In this document: positions 22,659-34,399 of the stretch, piece after piece
Layout of the letters: each line of letters begins with the position of its first letter
How positions within the stretch are numbered: position 1 is the stretch's first letter
Assembly (NCBI GenBank): GCA_037157565.1
Contig: JAZHRO010000056.1
Span: 32,053,501 to 32,117,500, forward strand
Length of the DNA: 64,000 nt
Reading direction: 5' to 3'
Source of the DNA: Thalassia testudinum
Taxonomy: Eukaryota > Streptophyta > Magnoliopsida > Alismatales > Hydrocharitaceae
Notes under the pieces: model-generated
Database searches by the model: none
What the model saw: the letters and a program-made list of their open reading frames with translations, nothing else
Told to the model about the DNA's origin: nothing
Program-made: the position numbers and the translations under genes

Positions 22659-23126
22659 ATGCCTCATCGTGGAACTAGGAGGGTGGGCCGCGGGCGCGGC
22701 CAAGGTCGAGGCCTGAGGGACAGATGTGTCGAGCTTGGAGTACATACTACCCCTCCTCTTCTCCTGAGCATACCGTCTCCGGATCTCGTCCATCTGATTC
22801 GAGAGGTGGTTTGAGAAGAATTTCAGCTTTCACCCACTTCGCCGCCCCCTCCTTTCCCTTCCGAGTGTACAACAGGGGAGTTGGTCGTGGAACGAGATTT
22901 TCGCCGTCACACTAGGCAAGTTAGGAGAGCTCAATGGAGGAACGTGGTGCCCGCAGGAGAGCCGTCACGTTTTGCAGGGACATCAGTGGCCTTTGGGGGC
23001 CCTCGACAGGGGCCAGTCGCCAGCACCGGACCCCCGCCCAACTAACAGTAGGGACACACTGAGGGTGGGAGTCGGGTTCCCCTCTGCTACCAATGTGGCC
23101 TGCTAGGCCACATCAGGAGGGACTGC
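22659..23126 (+). pseudogene. Element A gag, internally deleted
   Basis: The frame opens with MPHRGTRRVGRGRGQGRG, a start typical of Tekay-type Gag, and 140 codons later reaches the zinc knuckle CYQCGLLGHIRRDC (23085-23126). The capsid-like retrotransposon Gag domain that should lie between is missing, and there are in-frame stops (for example near 22814). This copy could not make virus-like particles. Confidence 0.78.
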
Positions 23127-26100
23127 CCGTCTAGGGTAGGAGGTCAGCAGATACTTCCCGCACTGAGCCTTGGAGGACGCGCAGGCAGCCGCGCTTTCCA
23201 GGCACGAGGAGGAGGACAGTAGTCACGAGGAGGGTACCGGCCAGCACCTACCCGTCCGACGCAGAGTGTGGATGCTTCGTCCGCACCTAGAGCTGAGGGG
23301 CGTATCAACGCCCTGACACACAGGGATGCCAAAGCTTCGGGATCGGTGGTGGCAGGTATGGTTTCAGTTTTCGACAGACTCGTTTACACACTTTTCGATT
23401 CCGACACTACGCACTCGTTTGTCGTAGCCAGTTTCGCAGTTAGTTTGGTCCAGGACTATATGCTGTTAGAGAATTCGTTCGTAATCAAAGGTCCGAGTGG
23501 TCAGCTATTTGTAGCTGAGGAGGTGTACACGGGTTGCGAGGTCAGTGTCGGGGGACATAGTTTGCCAGCTGACCTGATTTCGATACAGATGGAGGACTTT
23601 GGCGTAATTCTGGGGATGGACTGGCTGTCCGCTTACCACGCTTTTGTGGACTATTTTGAGAGGAAGATCGTCTTCTCCATACCGGAGTTGCCTTCTTTCG
23701 AGTTTAACAGACAGCCAGTGGACGGAGGCTTCAGGTGCATTTCGGCACTTCGAGCGGCGAGACTTTTGAGCCAAGGGTGTGAGGGCTTCTTAGCTTGTGT
23801 GGTGGCAGAGCCCAGCCTTGTGGCAGACTTCCAGAGCATCCCGGTGGTCAGAGAGTACCCTGACGTGTTCCCAGACGAGTTACCAGGATTACCGGCCGAG
23901 CGTGAGATCGAGTTTGAGATCTCACTAGTACCAGGGACCAGCCTCATCTCCACCTCACCATACAGGATGGCACCGCTTGAGCTACGAGAGTTCAAGTCTC
24001 AGTTGCGGGACCTTTTGGAGAAGGGCTTTGTGAGGCCCAGTGCGTCTCCCTGGGGAACCCCGGTACTGTTTGTGAAGAAGAAGGATAGTACCCTACGCCT
24101 TTGTGTGGACTACCGACAGCTGAATAGGGTCACCATCAAGAACAGATATCAATTGCCGAGGATCGACGACTCGTTTGACCAGTTGCGAGGTGCCAAGGTG
24201 TTCTCCAAGATCGACTTGAGGTCTGGATACCACCAGTTAAGGATCAGGGAGGCAGACGTCTCCAAGATGGCTTTCCGCACCTGGTACAGACACTACGAGT
24301 TTTTGGTCATGTTGTTTGGGCTGACCAATGTCGCCGCTGCTTTCATGGACCTGATGAACTGGGTGTTTAGACCGTACTTGGACCAGTTCATGGTGGTATT
24401 TATTGATGATGTACTCATCTATTCTCGAGATCAGACGCAGCACGGATAGCACTTGCAGATGGTTCTGGACACACTGAGATGACGCAGGCTGTACGCCAAA
24501 TACAGCAAGTGCGAGTTTTGGTTGAGGGAGGTGACCTTCTTAGGTCATGTGATCTCTGGGGATGGCTTGGTGGTGGACCCAACCAAGGTCGAGGCAGTGC
24601 TCAAGTGGGAGAGACCATGTACAGTCACTGAGATTCACAGTTTCCTAGGACTGGCATGCTACTACAGACTGTTCATCAGGGGTTTTTCACAGATTGCGCG
24701 TCCTATGACACAGTTGACCCGGAAGGACGTGCCCTTGGACAGACGTCGTGAGGTGTGTTTTCACGAGTTGAAGAAGAGGTTGACTTCGGCTCCCGTGCTC
24801 ACCATCCCTGATAGTAGTGGTGGGTTCGTTGTGTACACGGACGCCTCCTTGCAGGGGTTAGGGGGTGTGCTCATGCAGAGGGGTCATGTTGTCACTTACG
24901 CTTCGCGGCAACTGAAACCCCATGAGCATACCTACCCTACCCATGACCTGGAGCTGGTAGCTGTCGTCTTCGCGCTAAAGACCTGGAGGCACTACTTGTA
25001 CGGTGAGACCTTTTAGATTTTCACAGATCACAAGAGCCTCAGATACCTTTTTGATCAGAAGGAGCTCAACATGAGACAGTGACGTTGGTTGGAGCTCCTG
25101 AAGGACTATGACTGCAGCATTTCTTACCACCCGGGAAAGGCCAATGTGGTGACTGACGCCTTGAGCCAGAAGGCGCCTGCACACTTGGCCAGTTTACAGT
25201 TATAGAGTTGGAGCCTTTTGGAGGAGGTGGGCAGTTGGCGACCCCTAGAGTTACGGGGGCACTGTGGGACAGTGACTGTGACACGACAGACTAGGCCAGA
25301 GCTGATAGACTGCATCATCACAGGACAGATGGCTGATCGGTACTTGTAATCCCTACGCGACAGAGTACTGTCAGGAGACCCAGGGGACTTCTCTTTCACA
25401 GACCAGGTGCTGCGCCTGAGGGGACGGTTGTGCGTTCCCAAAGACGAGGAGCTGTTGAGAGAGCTCCTGACTGAGGCACACGGTTCCAGATTCACCATAC
25501 ATCCCGGAAACACGAAGATGTACCATGACTTAAGACGCGAGTTTTGGTGGAGGGGGATGAAGCGGGATGTGGGTGAATTCGTGCAGCAGTGCTTAGTGTG
25601 CCAGCAGGTGAAAGCCGAGCATCAGAGGCCAACAGGGCCGCTACAGCCACTTCCAGTGCCAGAGTGGAAGTGGGAGAGCATCACCATGGACTTGGTGGTG
25701 GGCTTGCCTGTTACCCACCGAGGACACGATGCAGTCTGGGTAATTGGGGATAGACTGACGAAGACGGCACGGTTCTTGCCGATCTGAGTCACCTTGGGAC
25801 CAGCACTGTTGGCAGAGAGGTATATCCGTGACGTGGTACGACTACACGGAGTTCCGCGGGAGATCGAATCCAACCGGGATACCCGCGTTACGTCCCAGTT
25901 TTGGGCTGAGTTTCAGCAGGCCCTGGGGACGCGGTTGATATTTAGTATAGCTTACCACCCCTAGACAGACGAACAATCCAAGCGCACGATACAGACACTT
26001 GAGGACCTTTTGCGTGCCTGTGTACTAGACTGGAGGGGCTCTTGGGAGGAGCACTTGCCCTTAGCGGAGTTGCATACAACAACAGTTATCACTCGAGCAT

Positions 26101-26770
26101 CGGCATGGCTCCCTACGAGGCTCTGTACGGAAGGAGGTGTATGGCACCCTTGAGTTGGATTGAGGTGGGGACCAAGTGGGAGGTTGGCCCCAGGTTGATT
26201 CGGTAGAGTCAGGAGGTAGTCGAGCGGATCCACAGGCAACTCCGCACTGTCAGGAGCAGGCAGAAGAGCTACGTGGATTGGAGACGTAGAGAGGTACAGT
26301 TTGAGGTTGGGGACCACGTCTTCCTTCGTGTTTCGCCCATGAAGGGCCTGCAGCGGTTTGGGGTCAGAGGGAAGCTCGCACCGAGGTTCGTGGGGCCCTT
26401 TGAGGTCCTGGAGTGGGTTGGACCCGTTGCTTACAAACTTTCCCTCCCTCCTCAGCATTTTGGTGTGCACGACCTGTTCCACGTGTCCAACCTCAGGAAG
26501 TACGTTGCCTATCCCAGTCACGTCCTGAGTCACGAGAGCGTCGTGGTGGGCGACGCCCTAACCTACCCCGAGCGGCCAGTACAGATTCTTGAAAGAGCCA
26601 TCCGCAGTTTGAGACGAAAGCAAGTATCCCTGGTGAAGGTTTTGTGGAGGAGCCAGCGGTACCCGGAGCTCTTCGCGGGTACATCTTTCAGACCGGCTTC
26701 GGTCCTCTTTGAGTTTGTTATGTTTATATATGTTGTTCTTTCCCGCACCCCAGTTAGCGCAAGTTTCGGG
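23127..26770 (+). pseudogene. Element A pol: protease, RT, RNase H, integrase, chromodomain remnant
   Basis: The protease active-site box reads [10 protein letters not shown], with Asp in place of Gly at 23403-23405. RT (about 23850-24600) keeps [22 protein letters not shown] and FIDD. Stops occur at 24447-24449 and 24480-24482. RNase H (about 24780-25080) has [15 protein letters not shown] and is cut by TAG at 25014. The integrase zinc-binding part with CLVCQQVK (25480-25610) leads to a core whose first catalytic Asp is present (ITMDLVVGLP). The second Asp is Asn (25872-25874) and the Glu is Lys (25980-25982). The C-terminal frame 26273-26770 ends in a chromodomain-like segment (about 26556-26680) whose middle is missing. 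All activities are lost. Confidence 0.92.
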
Positions 26771-26798
26771 GACAAAACTTCCTTTGAGTTTGTTATAT

Positions 26799-29604
26799 TG
26801 TTAAGAACGTGGGCAGCAGATGAATTTTTAAGACATCTGGGAAGTGGCCCAGACATTTGTCCAGACATCTGGAACCCTTTCCAGACGTATGGTAATAAAT
26901 TTCTTTGGCGTACCAGGTTGCATCTGTGCGCGTGCGCGCGCAGACTGCGCCCGCCGCCCTCGTCTTCTTTTTCCTCTCTCTTCTTGCAGACACGCTTCCC
27001 TCTTCTCTCTCTCTCTCCGCGCTACTTTATAAACCCTCGCCCTCTCCCTCACCCTCATCTCCTCCGCCTTTCTCTTCTCCTTCTCCCTGCCAGCGAGAAC
27101 GCGAGCGAGCGAGTGAGCGGCGACGGCAGTAGTGGCCGCGGTGAGCGTGCGGGGAGGAGAGTTTTGAGCGGAAGGAAGAAGCTCAACTACGAGGGTTCGG
27201 GCTTGCCGGGGGAGCTAGAACCAGCCGGCAAGGGAGTAGTGGGCATGGAGTGTCGCAGAGGGGCTGCTGCAGCTCGAGCAGCAGGCGGACGGGGCGCGGC
27301 GCGGCCGTGCGTCGCGGGCGGAGAGCGAGTCGGGCTCTGATTCTGGAAAATTTTCCAGAATCAGACATCTGGGCTTACGACCAGACGACAGAGAAGAAGT
27401 CTGGAGGACTGTCCAGACGTCTGGCCGGTAAGATATTTTTCTACCTTCTTCCTTTTTCGCGTACGGCCATGCAGCCGTCCGCCGCACCTTCGTCTGCGAC
27501 CCGTCGTGCTGAGAGCAAGTGTGGGTGCGTGCAGGTTCTGCTTGGGAGGGCGCGAGGGCTCACCTTCCCACGTGAATCGGACATCTGGCTGCAGTGCCAG
27601 ACGACGGAGAGGACTTCAAGATGTCCGGGGTGGCCATCGGACGTCTGGGAACTGGGGTCAGACATTCCAGCAGGCTTCTGGACATCTGAAGGACTACACC
27701 AAGCTCAGGTACAATTTGACCCACCTTTTAAGTCGTCTAGAAGACATTCCAAATGTCTGATTTTGGACGGTTTCGTCGTTTTTGACCCATTTAGGGCCCG
27801 TTCGGGGTCCATTTTCCGCGTTTCGACTTGCGTTCTTTCCAGAATAAATTCCTCTACCCATTTTCAGTAATTGTATACCATTTTGAGAAACTCCTTGTGA
27901 TTGATCCTTGTGTTAGGACCCCGTCCTGTTGCAGTCTTGGGGGTTGCGGAGGCGTGCGAGATTGCTGACCACGCCCCCACTACTCCCGTTTTCGCTGGTA
28001 GAGTGGCTTTTTAATTTACTTAACAAAATTTGTTACAATTGTGGAACAATTAATAGAGTCTAGGGATTGCATGAACCCTAGGACTGAGAAACTAGATTGA
28101 ATGATAGATCCTAGGGTATTGCATGAATCCTAGGACTGGAAAACTAGATTGAATGATAGATCCTAGGGTATTGCATGAATCCTAGGACTGGAAAACTAGA
28201 TTGAATGATAGATCCTAGGGTATAGCATGAATCCTAGGACTGGAAAACTAGTGGAACATATAAATATTGCAGTCTTGAAAAAGTGGAAAGGAAATAACAA
28301 CTGCTTGTAAATTGATTTAACAGCTGCCTGTTATGAATGAATAAATATGCTCGAAAACATGGGAAGTATGAACGTAAAGCCGAAACGGTGAAACCTAAAT
28401 TGGCTGGATTAAAAGAGCTTGAACCCTATGGGGAATTAGGAGTAGAACTCCTGGAAAGGGAATCGAATAGAATTGGGGAAGTGAGTTGGCCCTTGAGTAT
28501 GGAGTACCAAGGAGAGCGATCGTCCCCTTGTTTAGTGCAGAGCGGAGCCAGCCGCCCCAGGGACCCGGGGTTAGGACTGGCCACTTTGTACCGACTTTTG
28601 GCCCTCGTGTACACAGTATTGAGGAGAGCTACTAGTGTAGGGAGAGCACTAGCTACCCCACGGGCCCCGGGGTTCTTCTAGCTCTCCTACACCGACTTAT
28701 TAGGCCCTCTGGGCAAACCAAGGTAGTCAGGCAAGGGTGCGCGGACTGTGGAGGGGCGAGACCCCTATTTGGTTACTGTGGAGGGGCTGGACCCCTGTTA
28801 CTGAGAGGGCTCTGCCCTATACTGGTTCCGTGCTGTGCTTTGGGCGCACCCGTTAACGGAAACGACTGACCGCGTGCCAGTTCGGGGTAACTACCCGTGT
28901 GTTTATCGCGCGTGCCGTAGTCACCGTTACGTCTGACAGCGACCTTGGGGTGGTTGACCGAGGGTAGGACCACCACGGGGGACTCTCCCGGCCTGGAGAG
29001 CACCACGTGTTACTTCTACTTTTCGGAAAAGACTGCAATCAAAATCGTTCCCATGAGGAACACTCAAGATCAAGAGAAGGATCTGAGAAATAAATCAATA
29101 GTGAATAAATGGAAAAGTATGAAAGAAGAAAGTAAAAATATAACAACTACTGTCCACTCTACTGCTTCTTCTAGCTTATAGTTGCCACTCTACTCAGCAT
29201 TTTGCTGACGTGTCACTCTTGTTACCTTTTCAGGACCAGGTGTTGAGCAGCCAGAGTCAGCGGCTGCAAAGGGCGCTAGGCCTAGTAGGGTCCAGTAGGG
29301 TTACTGTAGTACTTTCCGTACTTTCTTTCCACTGTAGTGAGTAGTTTTCTGTTACTCCTTGTATTCTCTTTAATGTAAACTTGATGTTTATATTTATGTT
29401 TATTTCTCTACTGTTGTGGTGGTGTATACTGTAGTATTTCCTTTTCTTACTGCTGTATTTTGTTACTTCTAGTTATATTCATGCTGAATGTGGTTTATTT
29501 TACTGCCCTTTTGGTTACTTCCTTGTTGGACGGCTAGGTCTTGGGATTAGTCGAGTCGGTCCTATTCTCGTGTCTCGTAGGGATTCGGGAATCGGGTCGT
29601 TACA
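26799..29604 (+). repeat. Element A 3' LTR
   Basis: 2806 bp, matching the 5' LTR throughout: TATA box at about 27026-27033, the 30-bp palindrome at 27336-27365 and the 52-bp array at 28058-28250. It ends CGTTACA before TAAGG. Confidence 0.93.
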
Positions 29605-29609
29605 TAAGG
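29605..29609. repeat. Element A target site duplication, right copy (TAAGG)
   Basis: Second TAAGG, after which LINE-2 ORF1 resumes in frame. Confidence 0.9.
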
Positions 29610-30353
29610 TCTAGGAAGGTGGTGGAAAATATGGTCGTTGGGTTCACGTCTGTGGCTGAGGAAGCTGATATTGGTCTGACTGAAGGAGATGCCAGTGCTC
29701 TGAAAGTGAGGGTGAATGTCTTCAGGGCTGGCTCCATCCCTGACAAGCTGATTCTCAGGTGTGGGGGCAGATCTTGGATGCTCCTACTAAACTTTCATGT
29801 GGCAAACAGGAAGGTGGAGTCAAGTCATTACCCCCCCTCTTATGCTAAGGTGCTGAAAACCAAAGCTCCTCCCTTGCAACCAAACTATGCTAGTCAGGAG
29901 GTGGTGGTAGAACACACTAAAAGTATGGAATTGGTAGATGGGGTGGGGAGCATGGGAGTTGAGGAGATGAGGACTGAAATTCTGGAGGATGTGGATGGAG
30001 TACCTCTATTCCAAGAGGTAGCAGCAGTGGTGGCTAAAGAAGGGGAGGAAGTAAATGTGATTAATGAAGCAGTGGCTGAGGACTTGAAAACTCCTATTAG
30101 TGATCCTGCTGATTCTGTTCTGGTGGATTCCTTTGTGAATTCCTTTGACTTGCAGAATTGCTCTCCTGTGGCTGATGTAGTGCTCTTGAAGTCTAAGACT
30201 CCTTCTACTTCTAGGATTGGGAAAACTCCCTACAAGTTGAGGCTAAGAAGGCACACTCCTACACAAAAAGATGATGAATCTGTCATTGCAGCTGTGATGA
30301 AGGTTGGCAGAGCATTTGCAGCTAAGAAGGGGATAAACTTGACTCCCAAATGA
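29610..30353 (+). pseudogene. LINE-2 ORF1, C-terminal half
   Basis: Continues the DUF4283-like domain (SRKVVENMVVGFTSVAEEA, VFRAGSIPDKLILRCGG), then an acidic linker and a basic C-terminus (KTPYKLRLRRHTPTQ). There are no stops in these 248 codons. It ends PK-TGA at 30351-30353, overlapping the ORF2 ATG at 30350-30352. Confidence 0.88.
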
Positions 30354-30442
30354 GGATTGTTACCTGGAGCGTGCGTGGGCTATGTGATAGAAGTAGGAGG
30401 GGGTCTTTGCTTAGATATCTACGAGAAGGGGAGATTGACTGT
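30350..30442 (+). pseudogene. LINE-2 ORF2, first 31 codons
   Basis: Starts MRIVTWSVRGLCDRSRRGSL, the endonuclease N-terminus with the metal-site Asn of WNVRGL replaced by Ser. Element B interrupts it at 30443; the frame resumes at 41035. Confidence 0.88.
30438..30442. repeat. Element B target site duplication, left copy (ACTGT)
   Basis: ACTGT precedes TGATAAAC and recurs at 41030-41034. Confidence 0.92.
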
Positions 30443-32712
30443 TGATAAACGCCAGTTTATCATCATTCTTATGCATTAAAACAAACCTAGCTCTTAGGAT
30501 TTTACTCCGCAAATGGGTTTCTGGGCTGCATTTAGGCATAAAATAGGTTAGGCACGCATTGCATTTTTTATTGTCTTTTTAATATGTTTTTGTGAGTGTT
30601 AGGGATGTACAGATATATAGATCCCTAAAACCCTAGCACTCAAGAAGGCAAATGGTGAAGGAGAAGCCCAGACTAGCTGGAACTCAGCCTAATCCAGCTT
30701 ACCTCAGCTTGATCCAGCTCACCGCAGTTGGAACCTAGCTTACTTGAACTAGGGTTAGCTCATCCCAGCTCCATTCAGCTAATCTCAGCAGGATGGCAGC
30801 TCAAGAGAGTTCACCTTAGCTCACCCTAGCTCAAGTCAGCTCAGATCCAGCTCAACTTAGCTGAGTCTAGCTCATCTCAGCTCCCACTAGTCCACAGGGA
30901 GCTCTACCTAGCTAAGCTAAGTTGACAAAAGTTCACCCCAGCTCAGATCCAGCTACATCCAGCTCCACTCAGCTCCAGCCAGCTGAGGAAGAATTCATCC
31001 CAGCTCAGGAAGCTCAAGTCTAGCTCCCGGGGACTCAGCTTAGCTCAACTTAGTTGAGCTAAGCTACCTTAGCTGCCTCAACCAGCTTGATTCTCCCCGG
31101 GAGCACCAGACCTAGCTCACCTCAGCTTACTTTGGTAGAAGCTAGCTCACTTTAGCTTGGCTTAGCAACTAGCAAAGAACTAGCAAGCTAAGCCAGCTAG
31201 AGTAGCCCCATGCCAACCTCTTCAGCAGCTGCCAGCTCCAGCTCCAGCTCCAGACTTCTCCTCCTCAGCTCCTCCCTCCAAACCCTAGCTCCAACACCTT
31301 CTCCTCTACTCCTCCATTAGCTAAGATAGCTTAGCTTAACTTAGCTTAGCTTAGCTAACAACCAGCTCCTTGGCCATCCACCACCTTCAAAGTCAACCCT
31401 AACTAGCTTCACCAACTTAAGCCTACTTAAGCTAGCTACTCCACTCAAGTTGGCGCCACCTCCTAGCCATCCCTTCACCCCATTATCTCCACCAAAAGAC
31501 ACCTTAAGTTGGCGCCAAAAACTACCCCTAACCACCTCTATATTGGTGCCAACTTTCCACCCTTAATCCACCCTACACCTACCCACATAAGCCATCCTAG
31601 CCATCCACCTAACCCCCCTTCTAGAATCCTTCTTGGCGTCAAATTAGACTCCCTTCTAGAAGCCATTTTGGCACCAATATCAAGGGGTGTCACCCCCCCA
31701 TAACTACCCCCTTGGTGCCTCTTAAGGTGGCGCCAAACACCCTTGACCATTGGATCCTTAACCACCTCCATCATTCCATCTTGGCCCTCCATTTAAAGGG
31801 ACACCTTAGCCCCCTTCCTATTCTATAAAAACCCACCACCTACCACCATTTGGGGGCATCCGCCCTTAGTGTATTTTCTACCTACATCCACCTATACCTA
31901 CGTCCAAGAAGAAGGAGTAGAGAAGAAGATTAAAGGGGCACATCACCAGCCCCTTTTGTGCCTTCTTCTCCCCACTCTCTTCAACTTGAGCCACGCTAAG
32001 GGGGAGGACTCTTCCACTTCAAGGAGGACGGCCAGGCAAGGGAGAAGGACCTAGGGTGGACGTCCACCCTTGGAGAGAAGCTTAGGACATGCCCCCTTAG
32101 GGCTTGCCTTGGAGGACATCATCTTGACGGAGCACTGCAAGGAAGGAGTTGAAGGACTCTTTCCAAGATTGGGAGCCACCAACCTTGGAGCATGAAGCCC
32201 TCTTCTTCACCATCTATCTAGAGGATTTGTGTTTTCTTTTCTTATTCGCATTTTTCTAGTAGTACAAGCTTTCCTCTACTAGGCCTTTTGTAAAACACTT
32301 TATCAATTATCTAGTTGCCTTCTTTGAATTTCTTGTTTGCATTTCTATTAGCTTATTTTCAGCATTCTTCACTCCCTCTCCCTAATTATTCCAGGCCTCT
32401 ACTTGCCTAGAGTGAGCTTAGGGAGAGGCTCTACTTGCCACAGAGAAGTAGTATTTAAATTGAAGTGTAAATCACTTTTTCCGCCATCAGTTTGCATGTT
32501 GCCTTAGCTTAAAAATAAAAAAAATGATATATTGAAAAAAATACCAAAAAGAAAGTTGAGATTTATTCCGAGCAAGAGAATCAATTTTGCAACTATATTG
32601 CCTCCTTGGACGACCCTAGATACTCCCCTATCTAGGAATATAAATTTAAGAGCGAAAGCGGATTTACGCGTTACAACGACGTATTTTAACAAACCGCGTG
32701 AATTCGCTATCA
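30443..32712 (+). repeat. Element B 5' LTR
   Basis: 2270 bp. It opens with a hairpin formed by its own terminus, TGATAAAC-GCCA-GTTTATCA. An AGCT-saturated stretch spans 30660-31380, TTGGCGCCAA-like sites span 31450-31740, and CCTATTCTATAAAAACCC (TATA context) lies near 31825. A CCTTGGACGACCCTAG motif lies near the 3' end (about 32605). It ends CGCTATCA. Confidence 0.92.
31450..31736 (+). promoter_or_regulatory. Array of TTGGCGCC / TTGGCGCCAA sites in LTR B
   Basis: Sites at 31450, 31509, 31543, 31633, 31668 and 31727; some have a single change inside the CG. The 3' LTR has the matching six at 39768, 39827, 39861, 39951, 39986 and 40044. The palindrome TTGGCGCCAA fits the E2F/DP binding consensus. 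Function is inferred. Confidence 0.55.
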
Positions 32713-32717
32713 CTTTT

Positions 32718-32735
32718 TGGCGCCGTTGCCGGGGA
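32718..32735 (+). other. Element B primer-binding site
   Basis: TGGCGCCGTTGCCGGGGA, five bases after the LTR. This is the Asp-tRNA-complementary PBS known from Athila/Tat elements. Confidence 0.92.
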
Positions 32736-34399
32736 GGCACGGCTTTGCATTAATTAATTTTCTCTTACTTAAAGTGGATCTCATCCCCTTCTCTTTCTTT
32801 CTTTTGTGTGTGCAGAAACTACAGCGGGGAGGCGGGAATCTGGAAGCGAGAGCTCAAAGATCCTTTTCTTCCCGCGGAAATTCAGGTTGGTTCGTCTTTC
32901 TGGTCACATAATTAAAACTACCAAAAATATATTAAACTTGGCTTTCAGGACCCTAAACACTTTAATTAAAGTGGAGTGGTGCATTATAAAATCCATTGTT
33001 TGCTTGTATGCTTCTTTAGCACCATTCCATTGCAAGTATTGGTGTTCTATTTTTCGGGTCCAGATTTCTATCTGAACTTGAAAAATCGATTCCTAAAACC
33101 CCAGGCCTCCTAAAATCATAAAATTTCATAGAGAGATTCCCAATTAAGTTAGGAACATCTGTTCCAAATTTCAAAACAATTGGATTTGTATTTAATTTTT
33201 AAAAATTCATGGATAGCAGAGGGGTCACACCCTCTAATCTTCCTATTTTACTACTGTCCGTGAATTTTCAGAATTTTTATACTCATCCAATTTTTGATAA
33301 ATTTAGCTTACTGGAATCCTTGTGAAATTTACACATCATATAAAATTATAAAAATTTTTTGAGGTCGGTTGTAATACTGAAAAGTCCATAATACCCATGG
33401 GTATTATTTCTGGACTTTGACACCAGTACAATTAAAAATTCAAAAAAATTATCAAACAAATTCCTAAAATCTTACAAAAATCTTTTCTGGAATCCTTGTT
33501 TGATTTTATTCAATGTAGTGGTGTTGTTTGACTTATTTGGACCACTACTTAATTCAGAAAGCTAAAAATAATTCATTGGTAGTTAAATTTCTGTCTTAAG
33601 GATAATTGGCTTAGGGTTTCTTCTTTCTCTTTAGAGGCTCAATTAAAAGGAAATATACAATCACACATACAACTTGTCTTTCCTTTGATTGTGAACTTTC
33701 AAACTTGTTTGAAAGCTTAAAGAGAAAAACCCTAAAACTCATTTAATTAAATTGAATCCTAAAAGACATAAATACAAAAAAAAATTGTGTGACAACTTAA
33801 TTTTCATTGGAACCACTCTCCAATTCCTGCACACACAAAAAAAAAAATCAAATAACAGGGCAACAACCCAATAAACGCCCTCCACATTCCGTGTGCACTA
33901 TAGCATCCTAGAACTAATTAAAACTTGTAGCAACTTGACCCCTAAGGCTTTATCAACTTAGGCTTGCTATTTAGGTCTTAAGTTCTCTTTAGTTAATACC
34001 AATTCTGTCATCTGTATCTGGTGTTCAGGCTGAGGGGCCGTGTCAAACGACCAGGCGCGGGTTTGTACAAGCACCTGGGGTCTTCCCTGGGAAACGTTTG
34101 GGCCCAAACCTCCCCTTAAGCAACTTGGCTAGATTTGTTGATAGAACGGGTATTCACTATTGACTACTTATTTCCTATATAGACCAAGTCTTAAGTTATT
34201 ATTAGGGAGTCACATTTAAGTTAGGTCTAGTTTTATTTGTTTGAAATGCACACTTTCTCTCATCTCTTTCTCTTCTCCTCCCCTCCCGTTCTTCCATTTT
34301 ATGCACGGGCGACAGTCTCAAAATCCACACTTGGAAGGACCATTTGACTTCGCCCCCCACGCAAAAAGATCACTTTTTCTGTCTTCTTCTCCTGAAAAA
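32736..34399 (+). other. Element B 5' leader
   Basis: AT-rich untranslated interior between PBS and gag with no recognised coding sequence. A 14-bp palindrome GTTTGGGCCCAAAC lies at 34096-34109. Confidence 0.6.

Larger units (their letters stand above)
19691..29604 (+). mobile_element. Element A: Ty3/gypsy chromovirus, Tekay/Del-like, inactivated
   Basis: Complete structure: 5' LTR 19691-22473, PBS 22477-22488, gag remnant, protease-RT-RNase H-integrase-chromodomain remnants, 3' LTR 26799-29604, and 5-bp TSD TAAGG. Domain order, an initiator-tRNA-Met PBS and a C-terminal chromodomain-like segment place it in the chromoviruses, closest to Tekay/Del by motif. The first 74 bases of the two LTRs differ at 10 positions by hand count, most of them CG-to-CA or C-to-T, so this is an old insertion. 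Gag is internally deleted and pol has many stops. Confidence 0.94.

Noticed and set aside
32718..32735. tRNA gene at the TGGCGCCGTTGCC motifs
   Set aside because: Only 18 bases complementary to a tRNA 3' end, directly after LTRs: primer-binding sites.
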